Assembly: GCA_947495985.1 (NCBI GenBank)
Contig: CANMBD010000001.1
Span: forward strand, 682,001-746,000
Direction of reading: 5' to 3'
DNA: 64,000 nt
DNA from: an uncultured Sphingomonadaceae bacterium
GTDB lineage: Bacteria; Pseudomonadota; Alphaproteobacteria; Sphingomonadales; Sphingomonadaceae
How positions within the stretch are numbered: position 1 is the first letter of the stretch; each line of letters starts with the position of its first letter. Position numbers and translations under genes: made by a program. Positions 53,862 to 62,760 of this stretch are shown piece by piece. The notes beneath the pieces were generated by a model. It had not been told where the DNA came from, did no database searches, and saw nothing but the letters and a program-made list of their open reading frames with translations.

Positions 53862-53889
53862 AATAGCTTAAGAAATATCGGAAATCATC

Positions 53890-56616
53890 ATGATCGGCGG
53901 CTTTGCCAAATCCCTATTCGGGTCTTCTAACGACCGTTACGTTAAATCCATTATGAAAGTGGTTGATAAAATCAACGCTTTCGAACCAGAAATCGAACCA
54001 CTTAGCGATGATGAGCTAAAGGCGAAAACACCGTATTTCCGGGAACGGGTAGCCAATGGGGAAACGCTCGACGATATTCTGCCAGAGGCATTTGCGGTTG
54101 TTCGTGAAGCAGCCAAACGGACCCTGGGCCAGCGCCATTATGATGTGCAGATGGTCGGCGGTATTGTGCTGCATCGCGGTGAAATCTCCGAGATGCGGAC
54201 GGGTGAAGGTAAAACGCTCGTTGCCACGCTCGCCTGCTATCTCAATGCAATTGAAGGCAAAGGCGTCCATGTTGTTACGGTGAACGACTATCTTGCCCGC
54301 CGTGATGGTGAGTGGATGAGCCAGGTCTATAACTTCCTGGGCATGAGCGTCGGAACAATCATTCCTAACATCGGCGAAGAGCAGCGCCGCGAGGCCTATG
54401 CAGCCGATATTACCTATGGCACGAACAATGAGTTCGGTTTCGACTATCTGCGCGACAATATGAAACATGACCGTGCCCAGATGGTCCAGCGGCCTTTCAA
54501 CTTTGCGATTGTCGATGAGGTGGATTCGATCCTGATCGATGAAGCCCGGACGCCGCTAATTATTTCAGGCCCGACAGACGATAAGTCAGATCTTTATATT
54601 TCGGTGAACGAGATTGTTCAGCATATTGATGAAGAAGATTATGAAAAGGATGAGAAAAGCCGCCAGATATCGTTAACCGAAGATGGAACGGAGAAAGCGG
54701 AACGCCTGCTTGAAGAGGCGGGATTGCTGGAAGGTAATAATCTCTACGATTATGAAAATACGCAAGTTGTCCATCACCTCAATCAGGCCTTGATGGCCAA
54801 TGTCATGCGTAAGCGGGACACCGATTATATCGTCAAGGACGGCAAGGTTGTCATTATCGACGAATTTACCGGTCGTATGATGGATGGTCGGCGTTGGTCC
54901 AACGGACTGCATCAGGCCGTTGAGGCCAAGGAAGGTGTTCAGATTGAACCTGAAAACCAGACGATGGCATCGATCACTTTCCAGAACTATTTCCGTATGT
55001 ATCCAAAGCTGTCAGGCATGACCGGTACTGCAGAGACGGAAGCGGCCGAGTTCTTCGAGATTTACAAGATGAACGTCGTAACCATTCCGACGAACAAGCC
55101 AATTCTGCGACTTGATGAAAATGACGAATTTTACAAGAACACGCTGGATAAATTTGCTGCAATCGCCAAGAAAATCAAAGAGCATAGCGATAAGGGCCAA
55201 CCCGTTCTGGTGGGCACGGTATCTATCGAGAAATCAGAGCTTTTGTCAGACTTCCTGAAAAAGGAAGACGTGACGCACAATGTCCTCAATGCCCGCTTTC
55301 ATGAACAGGAAGCGCATATTGTTGCACAAGCGGGTGCTCCGGGTGCGGTGACGATCGCGACCAACATGGCTGGTCGCGGTACCGATATTCAGCTCGGCGG
55401 CAATATTGATTTTCGTATCGAGCAGGAACTCGCCGATATGGAAGAGGGGCCAGAGCGCGACAAGGCCGTGGCGAAAATTGAAGAAGAAGTCCGGGCGCTG
55501 CGTGAAGAAGTGCGCGCAGCGGGCGGTTTATTTGTTCTGGGCACTGAACGGCATGAAAGTCGCCGCATTGATAATCAGCTGCGTGGTCGTTCGGGTCGTC
55601 AAGGTGATCCGGGGCTCAGCCGCTTCTATCTGTGCTTGGAAGATGATTTGCTTCGGATTTTTGGCACCGAGACCATGTTTGCCAAGATGATGAACAAGAA
55701 TCTCGAAGATGGCGAGGCTATTGGTGGCAAGTGGCTCTCCAAAGCCATTGAAACGGCCCAGAAAAAGGTTGAAGCGCGCAACTATGAAGCGCGGAAACAG
55801 GTTGTCGAATATGACGACGTGATGAATGACCAGCGCAAGGTTATTTACGAGCAGCGCTCCGAAATCATGGATGCCGATACGGTTGGCGATGTTGTCGAGG
55901 ATATGCGGCTTGAAACCGCCAATGCAATCGTTGCCGATTGCTGCCCGCCGGGAAGCTATCCAGAGCAGTGGGAAATAGAAACACTGAAAACCCGCGTCGA
56001 AGAGGTGTTCGGTCTGACTCCGGATATCGATGCTTGGATGCAGGAAGATGCAGTTGAACCGGAGATTCTGGAATCGCGGATTGCGGAATTGGCCGATGCC
56101 GATTTTAGCGCAAAAGTGGAACAGATTGATCCCGAAATCTGGGTGCAGATTGAAAAGTCAATCCTGCTGGAATCGCTGGACCATAACTGGAAAGAACATC
56201 TGGCAACGCTTGATGCCCTGCGACAGGTTGTCTTCCTGCGCGCTTATGCCCAGAAAAAGCCGCTGGATGAGTATAAGAAAGAAGCATTCGGTCTTTTCGA
56301 GCGTATGCTGGAAGTTATCCGTGAAAGCGTGACCAAAACCATCGCCGTCAGCCAGTTCCATCGTCAGGAAGAAATCGAGGTGCCGGAATTGCCAGAATTG
56401 CCCGATTTCCTGACCACGCATATTGATCCGCTGACCGGCGAAGATGACAGCAATGATATTGATGGCGGTACATTGGGTACGGTCTCAACCGCGCTGCCGC
56501 CACGTCAGTCCGGTGGTGCCGCTCCTGCCGATGTCAATTTTGACGGCGTTAGCCGAAATGCACCATGTCCGTGCGGTTCAGGCCGGAAATACAAGCATTG
56601 TCACGGCAAATACTGA
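53890..56616 (+). CDS. secA: Protein translocase ATPase SecA
   Basis: Motor of the Sec export pathway, binding SecYEG. The 908 residues have Walker A GEGKT at 105-109, the DEAD-type [13 protein letters not shown], the pre-protein crosslinking domain, the second motor half ([26 protein letters not shown]), the helical scaffold and wing, and a C-terminal zinc-binding tail [15 protein letters not shown] for SecB/ribosome contact. The linker before the tail is long and acidic. It is divergent from argJ. Confidence 0.98.
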   Translation: MIGGFAKSLFGSSNDRYVKSIMKVVDKINAFEPEIEPLSDDELKAKTPYFRERVANGETLDDILPEAFAVVREAAKRTLGQRHYDVQMVGGIVLHRGEISEMRTGEGKTLVATLACYLNAIEGKGVHVVTVNDYLARRDGEWMSQVYNFLGMSVGTIIPNIGEEQRREAYAADITYGTNNEFGFDYLRDNMKHDRAQMVQRPFNFAIVDEVDSILIDEARTPLIISGPTDDKSDLYISVNEIVQHIDEEDYEKDEKSRQISLTEDGTEKAERLLEEAGLLEGNNLYDYENTQVVHHLNQALMANVMRKRDTDYIVKDGKVVIIDEFTGRMMDGRRWSNGLHQAVEAKEGVQIEPENQTMASITFQNYFRMYPKLSGMTGTAETEAAEFFEIYKMNVVTIPTNKPILRLDENDEFYKNTLDKFAAIAKKIKEHSDKGQPVLVGTVSIEKSELLSDFLKKEDVTHNVLNARFHEQEAHIVAQAGAPGAVTIATNMAGRGTDIQLGGNIDFRIEQELADMEEGPERDKAVAKIEEEVRALREEVRAAGGLFVLGTERHESRRIDNQLRGRSGRQGDPGLSRFYLCLEDDLLRIFGTETMFAKMMNKNLEDGEAIGGKWLSKAIETAQKKVEARNYEARKQVVEYDDVMNDQRKVIYEQRSEIMDADTVGDVVEDMRLETANAIVADCCPPGSYPEQWEIETLKTRVEEVFGLTPDIDAWMQEDAVEPEILESRIAELADADFSAKVEQIDPEIWVQIEKSILLESLDHNWKEHLATLDALRQVVFLRAYAQKKPLDEYKKEAFGLFERMLEVIRESVTKTIAVSQFHRQEEIEVPELPELPDFLTTHIDPLTGEDDSNDIDGGTLGTVSTALPPRQSGGAAPADVNFDGVSRNAPCPCGSGRKYKHCHGKY

Positions 56617-56648
56617 TATTGTGAGCCAGTTACTGAGCGAGACCTGAG

Positions 56649-57422
56649 ATGGCATTGGGCACGGCCGGTCTCGCTTTGCTCTTTCTGCTGACAGCGGCGC
56701 TTTATGCGTCGGTGGGCTTTGGCGGTGGTTCGACCTATATCGCTCTGCTGGCTCTAGCGGATCTGGATTATCGTCTGCTGCCGATTGTTGCGCTTATCTG
56801 TAACATCATCGTGGTCATGGGCGGCACCGTGCGCTTTCAGGCGCGTGGATTGGTTGAATGGCGGAGGATTTGGCCGATTCTGCTGTTATCCGTACCAGCA
56901 GCGTGGATCGGGGGACGTCTGGTTATAGATCAGGGCAGTTTCTTGATTTTGCTAGGCTTTTCTTTAGCTGCCGCGGGTCTTTTGCTTCTGGCGGAACCAT
57001 TTTTTCGTAAGCGGGGCGATGCGTTTGCGGAACATCGGGCCAAACAATTCTGGCTTGCCCCGACTATTGGGGGAGGAATTGGTTTTCTCTCCGGTATGGT
57101 AGGCATCGGAGGTGGCATCTTCCTTGCTCCGATTTTATTGCTGATCAACTGGTCCGACAGCCGCCGTATAGCGGCGACGGCGAGCGTCTTCATTCTTGTC
57201 AATTCGATAAGCGGACTTGCCGGGCAGCTGGCAAAATCGGCATGGGGCCAAGGCACAGACATATTCTTGTCCTATTGGCCATTATTTGTCGGCGTGTTAG
57301 TCGGCGGACAGATTGGCAGCTTTTTGGCGACCAAGGCCTTGCCGGAACACTGGATCAGGCGTCTGACAGCATTGTTGATCCTCTATGTGGCCGGCCGGAT
57401 ATTTTGGCAGCAATTTGGATGA
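56649..57422 (+). CDS. TSUP-family membrane permease (TauE/SafE type)
   Basis: A 257-residue protein with seven or eight predicted helices and the two internal repeats typical of the family (LYASVGFGGGSTYIALLALA and GFLSGMVGIGGGIFLAPILLL). Members export sulfite, sulfonates or other organic anions; the substrate cannot be stated. It starts 32 bases after secA and could be read through from it. The following 170 bases have no gene and contain one copy of the palindromic repeat. Confidence 0.9.
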   Translation: MALGTAGLALLFLLTAALYASVGFGGGSTYIALLALADLDYRLLPIVALICNIIVVMGGTVRFQARGLVEWRRIWPILLLSVPAAWIGGRLVIDQGSFLILLGFSLAAAGLLLLAEPFFRKRGDAFAEHRAKQFWLAPTIGGGIGFLSGMVGIGGGIFLAPILLLINWSDSRRIAATASVFILVNSISGLAGQLAKSAWGQGTDIFLSYWPLFVGVLVGGQIGSFLATKALPEHWIRRLTALLILYVAGRIFWQQFG

Positions 57423-57442
57423 ATGATCTGCAGATGAGGGTT

Positions 57443-57473
57443 AATGTCCGTTATGGGCGCAAAAAGAGGACGC
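57443..57473 (+). repeat. Palindromic intergenic repeat, copy 2 (diverged)
   Basis: AATGTCCG...AGAGGACGC layout in the gap after the TSUP gene, with the same outer arms as the other copies but a loop two bases longer. Confidence 0.45.
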
Positions 57474-57592
57474 TCCAATTTTAGAGCTACCGGTTGGTAT
57501 CACTCCCGTTCGATGAATTGATTGCCCTCGACAAGATGTTGTTTAGTGTAGAGCATTCTATCGAAACTACAATTGTGGGGCACCTGAGACAA

Positions 57593-58225
57593 ATGCGCAT
57601 AGTTTTGCTTGATGGTCATCCGGACGACGGACGATATTCATCCCACCTCCTTCAGGTCTATGAGAATGCGCTTCCCTCGGATGCAATTGTCGAAAAGGTC
57701 GCTGTGCGCAACATGGAGTTTTCACCGGTTCTCAGATACGGATATGCAAAACGCACGGAGTGGGAGTCAGACGTCTTATGGCTGGCCGAACGGCTGGATG
57801 CGTGTGATCATCTTGTTGTCAGTTTCCCCATGTGGTGGGGCAGCGAACCGGCGGAGCTAAAGGGTTTGCTGGATCGTCTTTTGCTTCCCGGCTTTGCCTT
57901 TGCTTACCATGACGATGACCTCTGGTGGGACAAACTCATGGAAGGTCGTTCCGCTGATGTAATCGCGACAATGGATACACCGCCGTTTTTCTTGCGTTTG
58001 ATGTATGGCAACGCGCTGATCAAGCGCTGGAAACGGCAGGTACTCGGTTTCTGTGGGTTCAAGCCAGTTCGGGTCTTTGCGTGCGGCCCGATCAAGGACG
58101 GAGGCGTTGAAGCGGGTTCAGAGAAATGGGAACGCCAGATCAAAAAGTTGGCAAGGTCGATCAAACCGTTTTCGGGTCACAAAAAACAACTCAGACTGGA
58201 TCGGTTTCTCCACCGGGATGATTGA
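57593..58225 (+). CDS. NAD(P)H dehydrogenase-like protein, flavodoxin fold (NQO1/WrbA relative)
   Basis: A 210-residue single-domain protein. The N-terminal strand and phosphate loop (MRIVLLDGHPDDGRYSSHLL), the segment HLVVSFPMWWGSEPAELKGLLDRLL that packs on flavin, and the FGFCGFKPVRVFACG part match the NQO1/MdaB-like quinone reductases. I use ATG 57593 where the family begins; a longer open frame to 57494 adds 33 residues of doubtful value. It is alone; the next gene on plus is 2.4 kb away. Confidence 0.8.
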   Translation: MRIVLLDGHPDDGRYSSHLLQVYENALPSDAIVEKVAVRNMEFSPVLRYGYAKRTEWESDVLWLAERLDACDHLVVSFPMWWGSEPAELKGLLDRLLLPGFAFAYHDDDLWWDKLMEGRSADVIATMDTPPFFLRLMYGNALIKRWKRQVLGFCGFKPVRVFACGPIKDGGVEAGSEKWERQIKKLARSIKPFSGHKKQLRLDRFLHRDD

Positions 58226-58322
58226 GAATATCAATTTGCCTGTTGCCGAAAAAGTTCACCTTGCATCGGCAGAATCGCAAAAATTTAGTCCGAAAATGGA
58301 ATAAGCAATTAAGCGAATAAGA

Positions 58323-58352
58323 CAATGTCCGCTTTCGAGATAAAGTGGACAT
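58323..58352 (+). repeat. Palindromic intergenic repeat, copy 3
   Basis: CAATGTCCGCTTTC...AAAGTGGACAT forms an imperfect stem with one G-T pair and a 7-base loop. It matches copy 1 (12046-12081, read on minus) at 27 of 30 positions. Confidence 0.7.
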
Positions 58353-58566
58353 CCCTTTACTTTCCTACAACCCCTCTAATGGGTTATGCTCGACTTGGCT
58401 CTTTGACATTGGCAAGTGTGAGGTGGTGATACGGTTTGGTGGGGCCTTGCGAAAGGTCACACTCGCTTAAGTTAATTCTATTATTTATTGATTGATATCA
58501 AAAGATTTCTAGTCGCGAACATCGAAAACAAAACTGGCTTTCCATGTGAACAACAGGCGCATGCTT

Positions 58567-58595
58567 ATGGTTCGCTTTCGGGATCAAGTGGACGC
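58567..58595 (+). repeat. Palindromic intergenic repeat, copy 4 (diverged)
   Basis: CGCTTTCGGGATCAAGTGGAC matches copy 3 at all but two positions across this core; the outer left arm has decayed (one extra base and changed CC). Confidence 0.55.
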
Positions 58596-58666
58596 AAAAA
58601 TAGGCAGGCGATCGATCGCACGCGACCGCACCCGCAAATATTCATCGTCTTGTTTCAAGAGAAAAA

Positions 58667-58741
58667 TGGCTCCCCGGGACGGATTCGAACCATCGGCCAA
58701 TCGATTAACAGTCGATTGCTCTACCACTGAGCTACCGGGGA
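58667..58741 (-). tRNA. tRNA-Asn (anticodon GTT), CCA encoded
   Basis: Cloverleaf on the minus strand: acceptor TCCCCGG/CCGGGGA, D-arm GCTCAGTGGTAGAGC, anticodon loop with GTT in CTGTTAA, T-arm with GGTTCGAATCC, discriminator G and an encoded CCA. 75 bases including CCA. Confidence 0.97.
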
Positions 58742-58804
58742 ATAGAAGCGATTTGCATCACAACGAGCGCGGCTATAGCAACGTCATTCGCACCCGGCAA
58801 GCCA

Positions 58805-59578
58805 TCAAACGACAAATTGTTCCATTGCTATCCGATCATCCAGAGCATGTTCTGGATCAAACAGCATGGTCAGTGTCTGGTTGCGGTCGATAGAGATTGT
58901 TACCTTTGCAACATCGCGCACTTCCTGCTGGTCACCAACCGCACTAACTGGCCGTTTTTCAGCGTTCAGCACGTTGATGCTAATAGGCATTTTATCTGGC
59001 AAAATCGCCCCTTTCCAACGTCGCGGACGAAACGGGCTGATCGGCGTGAGGGCCAGTAGATTTGAACCCAGCGGCAATATTGGTCCGTTGGCTGACAGAT
59101 TATAGGCGGTCGACCCTGCAGGTGTTGCGATCAATATGCCGTCGCAAACCAGTTCTTCCAGCATGATTCGGTTATTGACCTGAATTTCGAGTTTTGCGGT
59201 TTGCCGCGTCTCTCTTAGCAGGGAAACCTCGTTGATCGCTGGGAGTACAAAACTGGCACCGGAAATTGTTTCAACTTCCATCTTTAGCGGGCGAACCTTG
59301 AAGGGTCGTGCGCCTTCAATACGGCGGACTAGATCATCTTGGTGCCAGTTGTTCATCAGGAAACCGACCGTGCCGAGGTTCATGCCATAAACCGGCATGA
59401 TTTTCCGCCGGTTGAGCATTTGATGCAATGTTTGCAGCATGAAGCCATCACCGCCCAGAACGACAGCTTGATCCGCTTCTTCAATCGGAACCCAGTCCAT
59501 CAAAGGCTGAAGTTTGTTTCCCGCCTCCTGTGCCTGCGGGGTAGGGGACACGACAAGTGCCCATTTTGATTCGCTCAT
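58805..59578 (-). CDS. nadK: NAD kinase
   Basis: Phosphorylates NAD to NADP. The 257 residues have the GGDG motif (VVLGGDGFMLQTLH), NLGTVGFL, and the conserved STAYNLSANGPI stretch with TPISPF. Shortish N-terminus typical of alphaproteobacterial NadK. It overlaps the end of moaA by 4 bases, so the two are cotranscribed. Confidence 0.96.
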   Translation of the reverse strand: MSESKWALVVSPTPQAQEAGNKLQPLMDWVPIEEADQAVVLGGDGFMLQTLHQMLNRRKIMPVYGMNLGTVGFLMNNWHQDDLVRRIEGARPFKVRPLKMEVETISGASFVLPAINEVSLLRETRQTAKLEIQVNNRIMLEELVCDGILIATPAGSTAYNLSANGPILPLGSNLLALTPISPFRPRRWKGAILPDKMPISINVLNAEKRPVSAVGDQQEVRDVAKVTISIDRNQTLTMLFDPEHALDDRIAMEQFVV

Positions 59579-60561
59579 CCGCCCGTGACGTTCATGTGAC
59601 GCTCCAATATCTCTGCGGACCCGTCTAGTTGCGCATTAAAATCATGTCGTAACGGTTTGAGCTTCAAAGCTTTCTGAAGCAACCGGTCAACAGCCTCAAT
59701 GCCTTCATTGCGCACGGCGGCGCGTAAATCAACATGCGCGTTGTGACCAAGGCACATAAATATTTTGCCATCTGTTGTCAGGCGCAGACGATTGCAGTTA
59801 TCGCAGAAATTATTGCTGAGCGGCGTAATCATGCCAAGCCGCAATCCCAGTGGTTCCACCGCCATGTAGCGGGCAGGGCCCGCGCTCTTGTGCGCTATCG
59901 GACTGACAGAATATTGATCCGACAGAGGGGCGATGAATTCCTCTGCTGAAATATGCTCCAGTTTCCGGTCCGCGCCGACGTCACCCAAGGGCATTGTCTC
60001 GATAACCGTCAGGTCATGACCATTTTTCGCACAATAATCCGCCATCGGCATCAGCGCGTCCTGATTAAAGTCCCGGAGGGCAACCATGTTGATCTTTACG
60101 CTTATATCCGCTTGCCGGGCCGCTGAGATGCCGGAAAGCACCTGATGGACATCGGCACCGCGCGTAATCTCCGCGAATTTGTCGGGATCAAGCGTATCCA
60201 TGCTGACATTTATCCGGCGCACATTATGTTCTGCCAAATGGTCCGCATATTCTTCCAGCAACGATCCATTGGTCGTGAGCGTAAGTTCTTCCAGTTCACC
60301 TGATTTGACCTTACGTCCAAGCCTTTGGATCACATCGCTCATATCACGTCTGACGAGTGGTTCTCCCCCAGTCAGCCGAATTTTCTTAACCCCATGGCCG
60401 ATAAACCGTTCGGCTATCAGCGTGATTTCCTCCAAGGTTAGCAGCTCGCTCTTTGGCATGAACGTCATCTTTTCGGACATGCAATATTGGCAACGGAAAT
60501 TGCATCGGTCGGTGACCGAGATACGCAGATAGTCTATTTTGCGGCCAAATCCATCGAGCAT
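59575..60561 (-). CDS. moaA: GTP 3',8-cyclase
   Basis: Radical SAM enzyme that starts molybdenum cofactor synthesis together with MoaC. The 328 residues have the N-terminal cluster C20-x3-C24-x2-C27 (RCNFRCQYC), a SAM-binding barrel, the C-terminal cluster CDNCNRLRLTTDGKIFMC near 254-271, and the required C-terminal Gly-Gly (VTGG). I chose ATG 60561 (MLDGFGRKIDYLRIS) where the family starts; an open frame upstream to 60708 is not coding-like. It is divergent from the EAL gene with 81 bases between starts. Confidence 0.97.
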   Translation of the reverse strand: MLDGFGRKIDYLRISVTDRCNFRCQYCMSEKMTFMPKSELLTLEEITLIAERFIGHGVKKIRLTGGEPLVRRDMSDVIQRLGRKVKSGELEELTLTTNGSLLEEYADHLAEHNVRRINVSMDTLDPDKFAEITRGADVHQVLSGISAARQADISVKINMVALRDFNQDALMPMADYCAKNGHDLTVIETMPLGDVGADRKLEHISAEEFIAPLSDQYSVSPIAHKSAGPARYMAVEPLGLRLGMITPLSNNFCDNCNRLRLTTDGKIFMCLGHNAHVDLRAAVRNEGIEAVDRLLQKALKLKPLRHDFNAQLDGSAEILERHMNVTGG

Positions 60562-60642
60562 TATGATTTTCCATTGCAGCTTTGGCGCAAATCCTAGCGT
60601 TTTGTTTAGAAGCAGGCAACGGGCTATAAAGGTTTGCTTGCT

Positions 60643-62760
60643 ATGGAAAAGAATAGGGGGACTGGGTATCGGTTTGCGCCCCCAATATGGAATATAAGGG
60701 TATTGCAAGTCATTCAGGAATCCTCACCTATCTCCGGTCAAAGGGACGCCAAGCATTTATTCTTGCTGTCCTTTCATGATCGTGACCCCATGGCAGCAAG
60801 AATTTCTGCGATGGGCTGGCGCGTCAGTTCGGCCCGCAGACGGGATGAACTGGCGGGACGTTTCCTGTCTTCCAATGCTCTGATTGCCGTAATCGACCTG
60901 CGCGAAGCCGTTGATGATGGCTTGAAAGCGATTTCGGATATTGCTGCACTGGTGGATGATAGCGGTATCGCGATCCTCGCTTTTGCCGATCAAGCCCTGC
61001 ATAATGATATCGCGGCCAAGTGTCATGATGCCGGAGCCACCCATTTCCTCGATATTTCCAACCCGCATGCGGACATCGGGCCGGCCATAAATTTTGCCTA
61101 TCGCTATGTAGAAAATATTCGTGGCGGTTCGGAGGCCACACAGAATTTCAATAGCTTACTCGCCCAGGTTGAGGAAAAATGGGCCTTTTGCAAAACGGGA
61201 GTGCAGCAAAACTGGGTTAGCGATCAACTACGGGAAAATCTGAAAAATGTACATTTTGATACTTATCCCGCCACCGGCATTTACCGCATTCTCTCGCCGG
61301 AAGAGAGGTTCAGGGTTCGCGGTGCCTTTGGACGGCTGCGCACCGGAGCTCCACAGGCCGCAGTGTCCCATTTGTTGAATGGCAACAAGGTTATCCATCA
61401 TTTGCATGTTTCCGGTGATTATATTCACGGCCGTCTGGAACGCGTCACTGCGGACGAGGCTGGCCACAGCTGGACCGATCGCGATCTTTTGTCAGGCCTG
61501 CGCAACGGATCAGCGGCACGTAGCTGGATGCGGGATCGTTTGGAGCGAGGTGAAAATCTTGGTCTGATGATCATCGGTCTCAAAAATTTCGGAACGATCA
61601 ATGCGGCCTATGGGCGAGCTGTTGGCGATGAAATCATGCGCCGCACTGGTCAGCGGTTGATTGCCGAGACTATTGATGAGTCATCCGACAAATGCATGGT
61701 TGCCAGAATGGACGGCCAAAATTTTGTCGTCGCGAAGACACTGGATAGTGCTTCAGGCGATATGGCAGGAAAATTCGCCAGCTATGCAGAGCAGCTTTTA
61801 ACCCGCAATTTCGGGCCTATTTCTATTGAAGGCCGTAAAATCGGACTCGTCGCGCGCGCGGGCGTCGCGGTTGGACGAGATTCGTCAGATGAAACGCTGC
61901 TGGTCAGACGAGCGACCCTGGCCCTGGCAGAGGCAATGGTGTCGGATGCTGTGCCCGTCAAAGTCAGCGGGTCATCCGAAAAAAACATTTTGTTGGAGCA
62001 AAAGCTGGAAAGTGATTTGGCCCATGCGCTGGAGCGTGATGAGATAACGATCGCTCTGCAACCGCAGATCAAAGTGGATGACGGACAGCTGGTCGGTGCC
62101 GAGGCACTTGCCCGGTGGAATCATCCTGAACTGGGTTTTTTGGGTGCCGCTACGCTGTTTTCTGTGGCCGAACGGGCCGGTCTGATGAAACTCCTGTCAT
62201 CGCACATTCATGCCGCCGCTTTCGCCACAGCGGCCAGATGGCCGGATAGCCTTTCGTTTCTGCGGCTGTCGGTCAATGTCACGGCAGGGGATCTAGCTGC
62301 ACCCGATTTTGCCCAAAATATTATGGACAATATTGCTGCGTCCGGTTTTTTCGTGGAGCGAACTACACTTGAAATCACAGAGTCTGAATTAATAGGCAAT
62401 CTATCCAGCGCGGCACAGCGTCTTGCGGCACTGAGAGAGAAGGGGGTCCGGATCGCCATCGACGATTTCGGGACCGGGTATAGCAGTTTGGCCTATTTGC
62501 AGAATCTGCCGCTGGATTATCTGAAAATCGACAGCGGTTTAACCAGCGATATCAGCGGATCCGCCAAAGATCAGGTGGTTGTGAAGTCGATCATTAGCAT
62601 GGCGCGCAGCCTTGATCTGGCGGTCATTGCCGAAGGCATTGAAACCGAGGCACAGCTCGAAAGCCTGGCGCTGGAGGGCTGTGAATATTTCCAAGGATTT
62701 CTGCGGTCTGGCCCTATATCGCCAGAGGAATTCGAGATATTTGCGCTAAGAAGTAACTAG
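60643..62760 (+). CDS. GGDEF/EAL protein, probable c-di-GMP phosphodiesterase
   Basis: A 705-residue protein: an N-terminal region (about 30-180) that resembles a receiver-type or similar sensor fold without obvious phosphorylation residues, a linker, a GGDEF-like domain around 290-430 with the site changed to AVGDEIM, and a full EAL domain around 450-700. The EAL residues are present: AEALARW, NVTAGDL, ITESEL, DDFGTGYSSL, DYLKID and AEGIETEAQ. It should therefore hydrolyse c-di-GMP and probably not make it. ATG 60643 has AAAGG 9 bases ahead. Its TAG stop and the mfd stop share the bases CTAG (62757-62760). Confidence 0.92.
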   Translation: MEKNRGTGYRFAPPIWNIRVLQVIQESSPISGQRDAKHLFLLSFHDRDPMAARISAMGWRVSSARRRDELAGRFLSSNALIAVIDLREAVDDGLKAISDIAALVDDSGIAILAFADQALHNDIAAKCHDAGATHFLDISNPHADIGPAINFAYRYVENIRGGSEATQNFNSLLAQVEEKWAFCKTGVQQNWVSDQLRENLKNVHFDTYPATGIYRILSPEERFRVRGAFGRLRTGAPQAAVSHLLNGNKVIHHLHVSGDYIHGRLERVTADEAGHSWTDRDLLSGLRNGSAARSWMRDRLERGENLGLMIIGLKNFGTINAAYGRAVGDEIMRRTGQRLIAETIDESSDKCMVARMDGQNFVVAKTLDSASGDMAGKFASYAEQLLTRNFGPISIEGRKIGLVARAGVAVGRDSSDETLLVRRATLALAEAMVSDAVPVKVSGSSEKNILLEQKLESDLAHALERDEITIALQPQIKVDDGQLVGAEALARWNHPELGFLGAATLFSVAERAGLMKLLSSHIHAAAFATAARWPDSLSFLRLSVNVTAGDLAAPDFAQNIMDNIAASGFFVERTTLEITESELIGNLSSAAQRLAALREKGVRIAIDDFGTGYSSLAYLQNLPLDYLKIDSGLTSDISGSAKDQVVVKSIISMARSLDLAVIAEGIETEAQLESLALEGCEYFQGFLRSGPISPEEFEIFALRSN

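Larger units (their letters stand above)
58226..58666. other. Gene-free stretch between the flavodoxin-fold gene and tRNA-Asn
   Basis: 441 bases with no convincing open frame. It holds two copies of the palindromic repeat (58323-58352 and 58567-58595). No integrase, att-like duplication of the tRNA end, or terminator with T-run is visible. Confidence 0.6.

Noticed and set aside
58600..58741. Possible integration site at the 3' end of tRNA-Asn
   Set aside because: No integrase and no duplicated tRNA end within the 440 bases on that side.
62757..62760. CTAG shared by the stops of the EAL gene and mfd
   Set aside because: Compact convergent stops are common; no sign of function beyond packing.
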